This document shows positions 11,280 to 25,000 of a stretch of 64,000 nucleotides of DNA, piece after piece. The notes under the pieces are model-generated. The model was not told the DNA's origin, ran no database searches, and saw nothing but the letters and a program-made list of their open reading frames with translations. The DNA comes from Sapria himalayana (taxonomy: Eukaryota; Streptophyta; Magnoliopsida; Malpighiales; Rafflesiaceae). The translations under genes were made by a program, and so were the position numbers. The stretch covers positions 411,340-475,339 of the forward strand of contig JAREIK010000379.1 in assembly GCA_029783825.1 (NCBI GenBank), written 5' to 3'. Within the stretch, counting starts at the first letter, position 1, and the number at the start of each line of letters is the position of its first letter.

Positions 11280-11700
11280 ACATATAATATAAAGTATCAT
11301 AACCATAAATAATAGTCACATAATGAAATAGGTAAATGGTAGTATCAAAGAGTTTCAGCAAAAATATGATTATAAAATATGCAACATCTATACTTGTAGC
11401 TTCACTACTAGTTCCACTCCTATATATTTCAACTCTAGTAATCAATACTTAAGCTTTAGCATAAATATCTTAGTTCTAGCCTTAGATATCTTTGTCCAAG
11501 CATTCAAAGCATCACCAATCATTCTTATTGTTGACTCTCTTTTGCCTCTTTGATCTAACAATGAATCATTTGTTCGCTTTCATGAGTGAGAGGTCACACC
11601 TCCTAGAATCCATGAATGCGGAGGATTGTTAGGATTTCACAATCTATGTCCATCACCATGTGCACTCCTCATCGATGTTTGGTATCTCTTGGTTGGAAGC
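11280..11700 (-). pseudogene. Myb/SANT-like (Harbinger-type) protein fragment
   Basis: The minus strand translates to RGKRESTIRMIGDALNAWTK and ISKARTKIFMLK, then ...IYRSGTSSEATSIDVAYF and LLKLFDTTI. This matches the region after the trihelix domain in plant Myb/SANT-like proteins linked to PIF/Harbinger transposons (GKRKRS...ALDAW.....AR.E......RY, then a short Ser-rich linker and an LLDT-like helix), as I remember the family. Stops and a frame change break it. The trihelix domain and a nearby transposase could not be identified. Confidence 0.45.
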
Positions 11701-13788
11701 ATACTAGAGGACATTAATTGTTGTTGATTGATTAAAGATTAGTGCTATCAACTTGATGTGTGGACATCCCTTTGACCAAAATATCTTTTTAGTAGGGTAT
11801 ACCTAGTAGATAAAAAGTGCATGTAGTCAATTAAAATTTTGTTTGAGATATTTCAGAATGAAATTACTCTTCCATTGACTATTGATCTCAATCAACATCA
11901 TCCTCCATGTGTTGGTTCTAAATGTACCACTTTTCATTATCTCAGTTAAATTCATTTATCATTATGTCAATAAACATCTTCTCTACATTACTTCTCCATA
12001 TGTCATTGACATCATATTTTATTTTAGTTGTCATTTATTGAATCATATGTTTTTCATTCCAAGAAAATAAAAAATTGTTAAGATTTCTAATAAAACATCA
12101 CCAACAACATGTATTGGAATCTATTGAAACTAATTCCCATAAAAATTGAATAGAACCCTCATAATTAAATCCCTTCAAAGACAATCATAACATACAATAT
12201 TATAAATAATAACAATGTGGGAGGCTTTAATACAATCCATTAGAAATTAAAGATAAGATAGGACAACCCCAAAACACTCTTCTCATCTTCATAATAAACT
12301 CCAAGGGATCATCAAATTATGTTGTGGAAATGTCATGAGGATAAAGTTACCACAAACATATAAAAAAAATCAAAATTCCTAGCAAAAAGTATTTAGATCT
12401 ACCAAAAAAACCCAAACATTACATGATCTACCAAAAGCAACTTCAATATATGAATGGCAAAGCTTACCTCATCTCAAGCCCATGGAGAGAAACTATATGT
12501 GATGATGGAAAAAAACACAAAGGCAAGGAAAGAATTGAATAGAAAGAATAGTAGAAGAAACATGGTGAACAATTAATGGGAAACACATCGTTAGAATGCT
12601 CTCTTTCTTTGCTAAATAATTTAAAAAATAAAGACAATTATCAATTATTATTTATAAATTACTTTTAGGAAACATGAAGAACATTGAAAACGCATTGAAA
12701 AACATGTATCACAAATATTTTTATTATTTTTTTGTTCTTGAAAACATAATATCCCTTAGAATTTTGATTTCTTCAGAATACTTGGTGATTTTAATTTTTT
12801 AATTATCTTTAATTTTTTTTTAAAAAAAAAATATTTCGACAAAATTTGAAAACACATTTTTTGTATCTATAAAATACCAAATATTAACTTATTCATCTTA
12901 AGATTACGCAAGCCTAAAAATCATTAAACCTAGATATATAAATCCGTTTTTTCAAGATTCAAGCTCTCCAAAATGCCCTATCGTTGTTCCTTCTCGATTT
13001 TCTATCTTTCTTTTCTTCCTTCCTAAAGAAATAAACTTAAGGTGAGTTGATAATTTTTAAATTTTTACCATGTAATTTGTATTTCCTTCACCAAACAAGA
13101 TTCTCACAAAGAACATTATACATATATATAACCAACATGTAAGTTTTGATCGAAGGCCTACAAGGTGTTGGAAGGAATTACATAAAGAAAATTCCCATAA
13201 ATTTGATAGAATCTCAAACTTATTGTTGTGATAGTGCATAAGTAGAACTCATTTTTAAAGTTTAAATGATGTAAAGACAAGTCCCTCGGGTGCAACCATT
13301 TTTTTTTTTATTAAAATCAATGATAATGACTAATTGTTTCCAAAAAAAAAACTCTTGGGTAGAATTTGAGTTATCTTTTTACAATTTTCAAAATATGTAA
13401 GAGTGGGAAAAATTTTGGTTATTTTCATATTTCAAATGTTTCCCAAAAAAATTAATCCTTTTTGTGTTTTGCTCTAGAATTTTGAATTTGATCAATAAAA
13501 AATGGTAAAAAAAATAATGTATGAACATAAAATCATTGAAAGTGAAATTATTGTATATTTATCCCATTAATTCACTATCTTGTGAAATAGTAATACAAAG
13601 ACCAAGATTGTTGAGTACACTTTTTTTGATTCTCAATTTAATCTTCCTTGATTGTTTTGGTTTTAAATGATGGAAAGCCATGCATGAAATGAACTAAAGA
13701 AAAATCAAAGTTTCTTTTTTGTTAATATCATAACTTTTAGTCTACAAGTGACCAATCGCATGATAGTCCAATCTACAAAAGAGGATGA
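11701..13788. other. no confident gene; AT-rich
   Basis: Parts of 11700-12600 may be further decayed Harbinger-type sequence on the minus strand, but I could not match a motif. 12600-13788 is AT-rich with short homopolymers; the short open frames there have no recognisable domain. Confidence 0.4.
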
Positions 13789-13998
13789 TTAATGCTCTAA
13801 TCTTGGAAACACGAGATTGATCCTTAGGGATGTTGGATATACTTCCTCAAGATATTTTCTAAATTGCTTATCATGTAGTTGAGATGGAGACCTTGCATGC
13901 TTTGACCTCGAGGTCCCAAGGCTCATATATGGGCTAAGAGATTGTAGGGGTTGTGTTTGGGAAGGAAGGGCAAAAAAAAAAAAACTCCTAGGATGCAA
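13789..13998 (-). repeat. dispersed repeat R1, copy 2
   Basis: On the reverse complement it reads a T-run, GCCCTTCCTTCCC, then CCCATATATGAGCCTTGGG, CATGCAAGG..., CATGATAAG, ATATCCAACATCCCTAAGG, GATCAA, CATGATTAGAGCATT-like text. This order matches the + copies at 14970 and 59955 block by block. It is non-coding. Confidence 0.65.
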
Positions 13999-14969
13999 GT
14001 TAAATATGTGATTACATTAACATTGATATCCTAAAATAAAATGCAACTTGATGCCAAAAACAAGTTACGTATATCATAGTTATTTGAACCACAATCCATA
14101 TGCATTAATAACAAGTAGCAACATAGACAATAATAATAATAATAGAAAAAATATCCAAAAAGAAGTTTTGAAAAAAATTAAGGAAATATAAGTAGAAAAA
14201 TGCCTTATGTATTACAAAAATTAAGGCTAGTCAACACCAATGGCATGTGACCTTTTGGTAGCCATCAATTTGGGTAAAAGATATAATAGAATTCTACTTG
14301 TGGTTTCTTATGTAGTAATGAGTGCATTGAGAGATATTATCTGATCCTCTCAAGTGTCTCCCGACAATGAATTGTTGGAGTGTAATATTAATAATTTCAC
14401 TAATTAATAATTTTTGAGCATCTTGATTAATAGAACACTCAAGTTCTCTCCAAAATTTTCCAATAAATGAAAAAAATTATATTACTATACAATTGAATCT
14501 CGAGAGAAGCATGTATCTAACCAAAAAGTACAAGTAAAAAATATCATACAAATGGTCTCGCTATCCGATGACTCTTTGCATGTGTCCCACCTAACATCAT
14601 CTCATAATTCTCAAATATATGTGACATGAACTCTTTATAATTATATGTAAATAATTTATTATAGAATATTATGTAAATGAATCATGACCACCATTTTAGG
14701 AAAACTTACTCTTTCTCATATCATCTTGAAGTACCTTACACTGATAATCATGGCCACATTTTCTATATTCAATGAAATTTCAAAACTATAAGAGAACTTT
14801 CATACTTACAAACTTGTATTAATAATTACTAAAAATTGCATTAAACATAAAACATCATCGTATGTTTTTATATTTATTTTTTTACTTAATGAACAACTAC
14901 CAAAATTAGTCATTGAAGAAAATTATTTAAATTGAGAAAGTTATCATAATAATATCAAAGTGACAAGTG
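13999..14969. other. no gene seen
   Basis: AT-rich sequence between two R1 copies in opposite orientation. No TIR pair, RNA gene or protein motif was recognised. Confidence 0.45.
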
Positions 14970-15192
14970 AGTTTTTTTTGTCCTCTCACCCTTCCCCCCA
15001 AACTCAACTCATATTATCCTTTGCCCATGTATGAGCCTTGGGGTCAGGAGTTGCTAGTAGGTAAGACTCATATACTAACTGCATGATAAGTGATCTGCCA
15101 AGCATCAATAATAAATATATCTAACATCTTTGTAGATAAACTTATATCCCTAGGGTTAGAGCATTCATCATTTTTTTCCGATCAATCATACT
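14970..15192 (+). repeat. dispersed repeat R1, copy 3
   Basis: It starts with a T-run and CCTCTCACCCTTCCCCCC, then AACTCAACTCATATTA, CCCATGTATGAGCCTTGGG, AGGTAAGACTC, GCATGATAAGTGA, CTTATATCCCTAGGGTTAG, AGCATTCATCA and a T-run before CCGATCA. The copy at 59955 has the same order, down to the closing TTTTTCCGATCA, which probably marks one end of the unit. Confidence 0.7.
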
Positions 15193-16329
15193 ATTAGCGA
15201 CATTAATAATGAGTACGCCTAAATCAACAAACATGAGAATACTAGCTATTCCCACATGCATGGTGCTCCAATAACTAAAGGAAAGACAAAATGATGAAAA
15301 AATTCACAAAAAAAAAATCACAATTCAAACTTCAAAAACTACAAACAAAATCATGGAAATTAGATGAATAGAACAAAATATACAAAAATTAATGAATATA
15401 ATAGAAACAATACCCAAAAACAAAAACAAAATTGAAATCCAAATACATAAAGAAATTTTCTCGATGAATTGTAACTTTGATGTAGAATATTCATTTAATC
15501 CAAACTAAAATTATACAAAAGAAATCAACATGCAAATCATTGACTCTTGGATTATTTCAAAGTTTTATGAGAGCTCATCCAAAATAAGATACATTGACAC
15601 AAATTCTAAATTGTTTTTTTAGTTGATATGTTTAGTAACTAAAATTTTTTTTAGTTGCATCTTGTTTGATAACTAAACCAACAACTAGTAGCTAGTTAGA
15701 AACTAGTATTTTAGGTAATAATCAAAAATACATAAACTATTTTTTATATTATTATTATTTTATCAATTACTAATCTTGTCACCACTCTTGTAATTTATTT
15801 TCTAGTAATTATTGATTGTTTGTAATTGGGACCTTGAATGAATAATTATAATTCTAATGCCAGACAAGTCAACCAAAAAAAAAATTAAGAAAGAGACATT
15901 AACAAGATAGATTAACATCTTACTTATTTTACTTGAGATACATTTATTAGCCCTTTACTAATTCTTCTCTTCAAATTAGGGCATCAAATTTTTATGATAC
16001 TATAACTATTTTATGATACATTGATTTGTGTGTAGTCGGGTAAGTAAATCTTAATACTATACTATATTTATATTGTGTTTCACAATCATGGATTTTACTT
16101 ATATGCATTTTCTTTTCAACAATTTTTTATTCATCAAATTTAAATGTTTGAACAACATGTTTTTAAAAAAATATTTAATTTTATTATGAAAAATATAAGC
16201 TATAAAGATATACTAAAACTTAATACTTAGACTTTTATGATCATAAATTTTTGATGCCTTATTTATTTTAAAAATAACTAAAACATTCCTATCCAAAAAT
16301 TATTTTCAAATCGATATTATTCATTCAAA
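15193..16329. other. AT-rich DNA, no gene seen
   Basis: No protein motif, RNA gene or paired termini recognised. Confidence 0.45.
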
Positions 16330-16815
16330 TGAAACCGGTATTTTTGTGGTCATGAAGAGAAAAAAGATCGATGCAAATTTTTTGATGCTTAAAGGAGAAA
16401 CAATACATGAACTTAATGCATGTGTTGCATCAATTAGAAAATGAGAAGAATAAACAATGGTATGACATCTCAAACTAGGTCATATATTAGAAGAAGTTTT
16501 GAAGATTCTCTCTAACAAAAAATTAATTATGATGCTTAAATCAATAAATTTATCTTTTTGTGAGCATTATGTTACAAGTGACCTAAATAGATTGACATTA
16601 AATAGATTAATTGTAAAAAGTAAATACATTCTAGACTTAATACATTCTAATATATGATAATCACTGGAAATATCTCAATGAGAGGCAAAATATTTTTTAT
16701 ATTTCATTAATAAATACTTAAAAAGATATTGGATGTATCCAATTAAGAAGAAGTCAGATGTGTTTCTAATTTTTAAAGACTTCAAAGAAAAATATTTATG
16801 TTTTGGTGTATCAAA
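16330..16815 (+). mobile_element. copia fragment (GAG-pre-integrase / integrase start)
   Basis: This aligns closely along its length with 23205-23645 of the copia element at 21559-26054: GCATCAATTAGAAAA, ATCTCAAACTAGG(T/C)CA, GAAGATTCTCTCTAA, TTTATCTTTTT(G/A)TGAGC and CATTATGTTA are shared. It encodes, with many stops, the LGH..., C...H zinc-binding and DLIHSD-like start of integrase. No LTR is attached, so it is a partial second copy of the same family. Confidence 0.8.
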
Positions 16816-16951
16816 AATTAAAAATTCAATTTTTCCTTCAAGATGAAATGTTATTGAATTCAAAAAATAAAAAATTTAATAATAAAATTTCAATTTTAGA
16901 CATCAATCCAACTCTTAAAAGATAGTGTTAAACAAACTCATGCCCTCGTAT

Positions 16952-19900
16952 TATAGCTGGCAAGTCGGGCGGGCGGATCGGGTTGGGCCGGGCCCACACG
17001 AAGCCAAGGGAATAATCGGGCGGACCAGGTCGGGCCTGATTTAAACCGAGCTGCTATTTTGTTGACCCAACCCGACCCTATATCGGGCTAGCGGGCTAGC
17101 GGGCCAGCCCAGCCCTATGTGAAAAAAAAATGTGAAATTATTTTATTCAATAAATTACTTTCCTTCTCTATTATTCTCAAGAAAAAAAAAGGGGACTATT
17201 TCATCATGCAATTCCATTATTCCACCAAGATCTCCTTAAGAAAATATGTTTAGCAAGTTACAAAATTTATAATCTTTAGTAATTACAGCATCAGCAATGA
17301 CCCAATATTGTGACTGGGTGAACAAAAAACAATAAATTATTAGAAGAAAATATTTTTTTTTCATTTGAAACATAGTTGTTTTGTGTCTATGGAAAAAGAT
17401 AGCACCATAAGGTAGAAAAATCAGGCACTCTTTGGAAATCCACCATAGCCTAGGGGTGAAGAATCTCCAGTATACCTAAAATCAAAACCTCATAGGACAT
17501 TCAAAATAATAAAAAATTTAACTGAAATGGGTAAAATATAACAGTAGACATCCAGAATTTTATGGAGTTGTTTTAAAGGTAAAAGCACTTTGGCAACCAT
17601 GCTTTTGCCTTTTCAACTCAAATCCAATAACATCAAATAACATACAAAATTCAAAACCAAATAGAATTACAAAAACAACATACTCCTATCAGAATAATCA
17701 TTAAATTAAAAATCTAAAAATCATGCTCAGTGGAGACAATATCATCATCAACAACAATATTTGAATCTTCCTTAGATAATCGAATATCCTCTACTTCATG
17801 CACATCTACAATTCATAAAACCAAAATGTTTATTTTGTAAGTTGTAAGTAAAAAATAAAAAAAAAAACTAAACAAAAAAAAATTTAGGGAATAAGCAATT
17901 TTTACCAGAAGGTCCAATTTCTTTAAAATCATGCAACCAATTATGAGTACAAATAAGGGCTTGCATAGTTTTTGGGAGCAAACAATTTCTATACTTATGC
18001 AATATACGACCACCTATACTAAATGAATATTCTGAGGCTACTGTTGTGATTGGAATGCTTAAAATGTCACAAGCCATAATTGCAAGTTCAGGGAATCGAT
18101 GTTTATTTAACTTCCAATATTCTAGCACGTCGAGGTCATTTCCAACATAGCTTCCTTCATCCAAGTATATATCAAGTTGAGACTGGACATCATTTGAAGT
18201 CATTTGACTCATTTCCATGTGATACTCCAAAAATAATACAAGCAACTAACACATAAACAAAATCATCACTATACTAGATACTTGAAAAAAGTATAACAAG
18301 AAAAATAATGAATAAAAATTATAATAATCAAACTTACATCAAGCATAGATGTCATTGATGATATTGAGCTTGTTTCGCTTTTCAATGGAGGACGTTGTTG
18401 TGAATAAGCACCCATGGTCATTGATGATGACCTGGTTTGAAATGAAACAATTGAGGTTGATGTCGGCCCATACTTTGTATATTCAACAAATAGTTTATAC
18501 AAGGCATCCTTCACCCTATTCACTTTCTCTTGATGGTCATATGGATAAAGTCTCTTATAGAAAAAGCTCAAAAATTTCAACTTAGAACGAAGATCAAGAA
18601 CACATCCAAGTGCAAGAGTGACAGAATACTTGCCCCAGTACTTATCAAATTTTACCTTCATCCTTGCTGCCATATCTTTGATCACCCCATCTTCACTATA
18701 CAAGTTTTCATTCAACTTATTTTCTATACTATAAACTGGTTGGAAATACATATTGGAGGTGGGGTAAGATGATCCAGATATCAACTTAGTAATCTGATAG
18801 AATGGGGCCAAGAAAGCACTCATCTTCTTCGCTCTTTCTCACTCTTCATTAGATGGACAAAGCGTATAACTTCTATCATTAAAAGTCAAACTATTGAAAG
18901 CACGATGGTACTTAATAGCACTTTCAAGCATCATGTAAGTAGCATTCCATCTAGTTGACACATCCAACCTCAAAAAACTACCAATATCATCTAAATGCAC
19001 TTCTTCAACACATTTATGAAATTGTTTTAAACTCCCCTCCGAAGCCTTCACATATTTAACACTTTCTCTTATTTTATATAAAGCCTCCTTAGCCACTTTC
19101 AAACCTTCTTGAACTATGAGATTCAATATATGTGCACAACATCTAACATGAAATAAATCACCATCACATAACAAGCCATTTTGCAAATTAAGCCTCTCTT
19201 TCAAAATATTTTGCATGCTATCATTAGAAGAGGCATTATCCAAAGTCAAGAAAAATATTTTCCCATCTATTCCCCAATTTATAAGCACTCCAAATACTTT
19301 TCCAGATAATTCAATTCCTGTATGTGGACTCTCTAACTCACAAAATGCAAGCAATTTACTATTTAACTTCCACTTATCAACATAATGAGCTGTAACAGTC
19401 ATATAACCTTGAGTAGTTACAGTAGTCCATACATCATAAGTTAAATAAATTCTACCAGGAATATTAGCTAATATGCTTTTTAGCTTTGTATTTTCACTCA
19501 AGAAGACATCCCAACAATCAGCCTTAGTAGTGTTTCTACTAATAGGTTTGAAATCAGGATTCAAAACTCTATTCACTACCCAAACTCCTTCATACTCAGC
19601 ATAGCTAAATGGAAGATCATGCATTATGATACATCTAGAGTGTGCATCTCGATAAGCCTTATGATCAAGTTTTCGAGACCTCAACATCCTAGAATAGTCA
19701 ACCAACATGGCACCCACATCATTGTACTTAGGAATCAAATGACACTTTTGGACATGTCATCTTAAATGGGTAGTTCCATTTTCTGAATTACAAGTATAAA
19801 GCCTCCCACAACCCTTGCATTTACATTTTTCCACGCCATCTACTATACCAATCTTTTCATAATTATTCCACACCTCAAAGGTATTCGCCCAAACTTTTTT

Positions 19901-21425
19901 AGCAACAACTTCTTTCCCAACATCACTTCTAATTCTTTTACCACTAGCACCAACAGACTTAGTCCTATCATTAATACCACAACCAACGGAAACATTAGTA
20001 GCAGTAGCACTCTTAGTTTCAGGAGTATTTTCAAACATTTTCAATTCATCATTAGCATCCCCACAATTAGATTCAAAATTCATAACTACAATATAAAATT
20101 TATAAATTAATACAATTGACTTGCATAAAACCTAAGGCCATTTTCATGAACAAACGGATCCAAATGGCAAGGATTCCTAATAATCATTTCATAGTCAGCA
20201 AAAATATCCAATAATATCATCCATTTTGATAGGTCTCACACACACCCGCATACAGAATTGAGACTATAATAACTTAGCTAAACTCTGAGGGTTGGCTTTA
20301 TTATTATTATTATTATTACCTAATTCCTAAACCTATTTTTTTATTCTGAAAAAACTGGTTTTTATTCTGAACAGGGGATTAATGTAAAAAACTAGTTTTT
20401 ATTCTGAAAAACTGGTTTTTGTTATTAAAAAACTAGTTTTTATTAAGAAAAAAATTGGTTTTTATTCTGAACAGGGGATTGATGTCAAAAATTGGTTTTT
20501 ATTCTAAAAAACTGGTTTCCTTTATTTTCATAATTAATTCTAAAACTGAAAATATATTATCTCTGGAACTTCAATGCATGAACATATCAACAACCAACAA
20601 GCAACAGGCAACAAGCAACACAACAACACTTGAAAAAAAAAACACCTATCAATTTTACTACAGAAATCTTAAACCAAATATAACCACTATTCTAGGATTT
20701 GTCCAATCATCCTTGAAGTTGAAGATGAAGCCGATACGAGCGCTACCCATTTCCAGCATCAGAAAAAAAAATAAAAGCATTATAAGATTAAGATTTATGT
20801 TTCATTAAAAAAAAGATCAAATAAGAAAAAAAATTTGAAGCAAAAGTGATGATTTCTTTACCTAGAAAATGATCTTGAGGTCAACAAATATAGAGGAAGA
20901 GGATCACTGGATCATAATGAGATGAAGGAGAAGACAGAAAAATGCTTGGAGGATCGTCGTCGAGGAGCCGGGGGGGTGGGGGGGGGGAGGTGGTTTGCCG
21001 GAGCAGGAGGAAGGAGAAGAAGAGCTTCGCTGGACCGCTACTGCCTGCTTGCACTTGGGAACGTTTGCAAAAAGCTAAAAACAAAAACTAAACTAAGGCT
21101 AGACGGCTAGTGCATGTTGTGAGTTGTGACTTGTGTTGGCAAGCCGGGCGGACAATCCGAAAAAAATCGGGATTTTTTTCAAATCCCAAAAAAAATCGAG
21201 CAATCCCCAAAAACTAAACTAGGGCTAGAGCATTTAATTTTTCAAATCGGGCCAGCCCGAATAAAATCGGGCTGGCCCGATCCGATTCTATTAGGCACGC
21301 AGGTTAATCGGGCCGGGCTAAATTTGGCCCGGATTTTTCGGGTCAACAAAATTAGAGACTAGCCCGGCCCTAATTTCGGGTTGGTCGGGCTAGCCCAACG
21401 GGCCGGGCTCAAATTGCCAGCTCTA
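16952..21425 (-). mobile_element. near-complete hAT DNA transposon (4474 bp) with 8-bp target duplication
   Basis: The element is bounded by identical 8-bp duplications CCTCGTAT at 16944-16951 and 21426-21433. The ends are TATAGCTGGCAA (left) and the inverse of TAGAGCTGGCAA (right), a 12-bp TIR with one mismatch. Both subterminal regions (to about 17120, and from about 21130) are GC-rich and full of GGGC/GCCC words. The transposase lies on the minus strand inside. 20340-20520 holds repeated (A/C)TGGTTTTTATTCTGAA words, possibly protein-binding subterminal repeats. Eight-base duplications and the encoded BED-finger/hATC protein both fix the superfamily as hAT. Confidence 0.93.
17714..20083 (-). 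pseudogene. hAT transposase (BED finger, DDE, hATC dimerisation), two nonsense codons
   Basis: Three exons: 20083-18338, 18245-17906 and 17805-17714, with a 92-bp phase-0 intron (GTAAGT...TTAG) and a 100-bp phase-1 intron (GTAAAA...GTAG). The total is 726 codons including stop, full length for this group. Domains in order: BED zinc finger (KCKCKGCG, THLR.HVQKC), catalytic core (YDVWTT, LDNASSND, RCCAHILNLIVQ, DVSTRWNATY), hATC (LDVLEYWK, PITTVASE.SFS.GGR). The frame is broken only by TGA at 19757-19759, where the family has Arg (a CGA to TGA change), and TGA at 18839-18841, where Trp is expected (TGG to TGA). Both are single transitions typical of cytosine deamination. It acts by cut-and-paste in the nucleus when intact. 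The start at 20083 is the first Met of the open frame; a 5' non-coding exon is possible. Confidence 0.92.
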
Positions 21426-21558
21426 CCTCGTATGTTGAAGTTGTGCTTCCAACAATCCAACTATAGATATTCAATCATTTCATATAATAAAATGAAATAC
21501 ACACACACACACACATATGTTTATTACTTGATTGAATGATTGTGGCTAGATGATTGGC

Positions 21559-21840
21559 TGTTGGAGGTGCAACCTCAAAATATAAAAGAGTGGAAATGGT
21601 AGGTGAATCATCACATTGCTCGCATCAAAAATCCATTTGAGATTTCTGCTTTTTCTTATATAAAAGGAGGATCCCCCTCCTTTGAAAAGTAAGAATCTCA
21701 ATTCTATTTTAGCTTGTATTTATTTTATTGTATTATTTATTTTATTGTATTATTTATTTTATTGTATTATTTATTTTATTGTCTTAAGGGTTAAATTTTT
21801 TTATTTTCAAATTATTGTTGCAGGTTCAATTTTTATAATA
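21559..21840 (+). repeat. 5' LTR of copia element, with 17-bp expansion
   Basis: It begins TGTTGGAGG and ends near TTTTATAATA. It contains four tandem copies of a 17-bp unit (TATTTATTTTATTGTAT) at about 21716-21783; the 3' LTR has about two. A TATA-like TATATAAAAGG is at 21658-21668. Confidence 0.75.
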
Positions 21841-22045
21841 GTGGTATTGGATGTAAGATTTAGATAGTAATATTTATGGTTAATACATATCTACGAAAGT
21901 TCTGTCAAAAGGGTGATAAGAGCCTGGAGGTTTGTAGATTTTAAGAGGGTATTAAACCCCTCCACTTATGTGGGAACTTTTTTGATGTATTAATACAAAT
22001 AGTTATAATTATTCTTGGTTACTATTCACTATAAAAGTGAAATAA

Positions 22046-25000
22046 ATAGCAACAAAATTTGAAGAAGAAAAATTCAATGGGAATAATTTTTTATCATGGA
22101 AAGTAAAAATTAAGGCAATTTTGAGGAAAGATAATTGCTTATATATAATAAAAAAAAGGCCCATTAGGATTCATGAATATAAATAGAATGAGATTGATAG
22201 TAATGCAATTATCAATCTGTATTTGGCATTAGCTGATTGAGTACTGATAAATGTGGCAGAAAAAAAATATAGCCAAAGAAATTTGGGATACTCTCACAAG
22301 ATTATATGAGGTGAAATCACTTCACAACAAGATCTTTTAAAAGAGAATACTTTACATTATTTGAATGATAGAATTTATTATGGTAACTGATCATATCAAT
22401 ACTTTGAATACTCTATTTTCTCAATTTATTATGTTGGATCATAAAATAGAAGATGCTTAAAGTGCTTAGATTTTATTTCAAAGTCTGCCTAATTCATCTG
22501 ATCACCTGATCATCAATCTGATGAATGGTGTTCTAATAAATATTATACCCTTTAATGATATTGTCTTTGTCATCTTAGAAAAAGAAAATAGATGCAAAAA
22601 ATAAAAAGGATAGATATGTAAATATACAACAAGTAGAAGCCTTAATAGTGATCGAGGGAGATTAATCGAGCATGACTAAAGTGAGAGTCAGAATTATGGT
22701 AGATCAAAATCAAGAATTAAGAAAAATATTAAATACTACAACTATGATAAGAAATGACACTTAAAAAGAGATTATTAGTTTAAGAAAAAGTGTGAGATGA
22801 TAAATTATCAAATACTCGATGGAATCTTGTAAATATTAATGATGATGGCAACATCTTATATAGTAAGGTGACAATAATCATTGAAAGAAAAAAAATAGTT
22901 TTGTGATGTAAGATTCCTAGACTCAGGAGCTTTGTGGCATGTTACATCTCGAAAAGATTAGTTTCACAAATATGAAATAATTTTAGGAGATTCTATGTAC
23001 ATGGTTGATGATCATGCTTTGAAGATTATTAATGTCAATATGATCAAAATAAAAATATTTGATGATATATTCCATATCATTCAAGAGGTACGATATGATA
23101 TGGTCCTGAAGAAAAATCTATTATCTTTAGGACAAATAGATAGTCTTAGGTATAAAACTCATATTGAGAATCAGATGTTAAAGGTTGTGAGAGGTACACT
23201 TGTGATCATGAAGGGAGAAAAGATCACGGAAATTTTATTGATGCTTAAAAAAGAAATGATATATGAAGCTAATGCATATGTTGCATCAATTAGAAAAATA
23301 GAAGAATTAATGATAATGTGCCATCTCAAACTAGGCCACATATCAAAATATTTTTTGAAGATTCTCTCTAATAAAAAGCTACTCCTGAGACTCAAATTAG
23401 TAAATTTATCTTTTTATGAGCATTATGTTATAAGTAAGTATAATAGATTGACATTTAATAGATCAATTGTAAGAAGTAAATACATTATAGACTTAATACA
23501 TTCTGATATATGAGAATCACCAGAAATATCCCAAGGAGGAGCAAGATATTTTGTATCTTTTATTGATGAATATTCAAAGAGCTATTGGGTGCATTCAATT
23601 AAGAAGAAGTCAGGTCTATTTTCAATTTTAAAGACTTTAAAACATGAGTGGAATTAAAATATGGGAAAATTATTAAGTGTTCATGAATAGAAAATTAAAG
23701 AGAGTATATAGTTGGTGAGTTTCTTGCTACTTGTAAACAAGAAGATATCAAATGATAGTTCATAGTCACATACATTTCATAATAAAATAGAGTAGCATAA
23801 TGGTTGAATAGAACTTTTATAGAATGGATAATAATAATGTTGAGGACTATAAATCTACCTAACTCTTTTTGGGTGGAAGCAACCAGCATTGCATGTTTTG
23901 AGATAAATTGGTCACTATAAACTATCATTGATTTGAAGATGCTAATGGAGATTACTCAACTATCCACTTTTTTGGATGTCATGCATTTGTGATATATAAC
24001 ACCCAAGAAAGAATAAAGTTGGATTCAAAATCAAGAAAGTATATATTCTTAGAGTATGATGAAGCAGTGAAGGGGTATCACCTATGAGATCCCACAACTC
24101 ACAAGGTAATTATCAGTAGAAATGTAATCTTTGTAGCAACTACAAAGAATTAATGATAATGATAGCACATTGAAAGAAGCTTCAAAAATTATCACTATGC
24201 AGGTAGAAAATAATTAGAGACAAGATGTTCCAATATCTAAGGAGGAAGACCCAGAACACGAAGTACAAGAGTAAGTCGAGTCTGAGGCTCAAGAAGTTAG
24301 CTGGGCAACACGTGATATAAGACTACCAGCTTGACACTTAGAGTATGTTATAGAGAGAAATATTGCATTTTATCTTCTAATAAAGGATGAAAAACCTTCA
24401 ACATTGTATGAAGCTTCAAATAGTTCTAAAACATCTCTGTGGATAACAGCAATGGACTAAGAAATTAAAGTTCTACACAAGAACAAGACTTAGAAGCTAG
24501 TATCATTTTCATTAGAAAGAAAAGCCATTGATAATAAATAGATGTATACGATCAAGTGGGATAGTAATGATCAAATAGAATGATATTGTGCAAGATTGGT
24601 AGTTAAATGATATGCTCAGAAAGAAGAAATTGACTTCAATGAGATTTTTTTCCCGGTAGTTTTTCTTATAATAATTAGAATAGTAATGACTCTGCTATAT
24701 TTGATTTATATTTGGAATAGTTGGATTTAAAAAATTTATTTCTTCATGAAAAAATTGAAGAAGAAATTTATATGTTCCGACCAAGGTATTAGTATATGAG
24801 ATTTGATTCCTTAATCATTAGTTTTGGATATAATAGACTCAGTTCAAACCATTTTATGTACTACAAGAGGTTTGAAGATGAAAATGATTTCATTATTTTA
24901 TTATTATATGTAGATGACATGTTGGTAGTAGGCCATAACAAATATCGAATCTAAAAATTGAAGGCACAATTGGTAGGAAGTATTATATGAGGACTTGATA

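Noticed and set aside
17868..18823. Short frames antisense to the hAT transposase, and a read-through tail ending in IFIHYFSCYTFFKYLV
   Set aside because: The tail is translated intron: a GTAAGT donor follows codon GAT at 18338 and exon 2 resumes in phase at 18245. Antisense frames are shadows.
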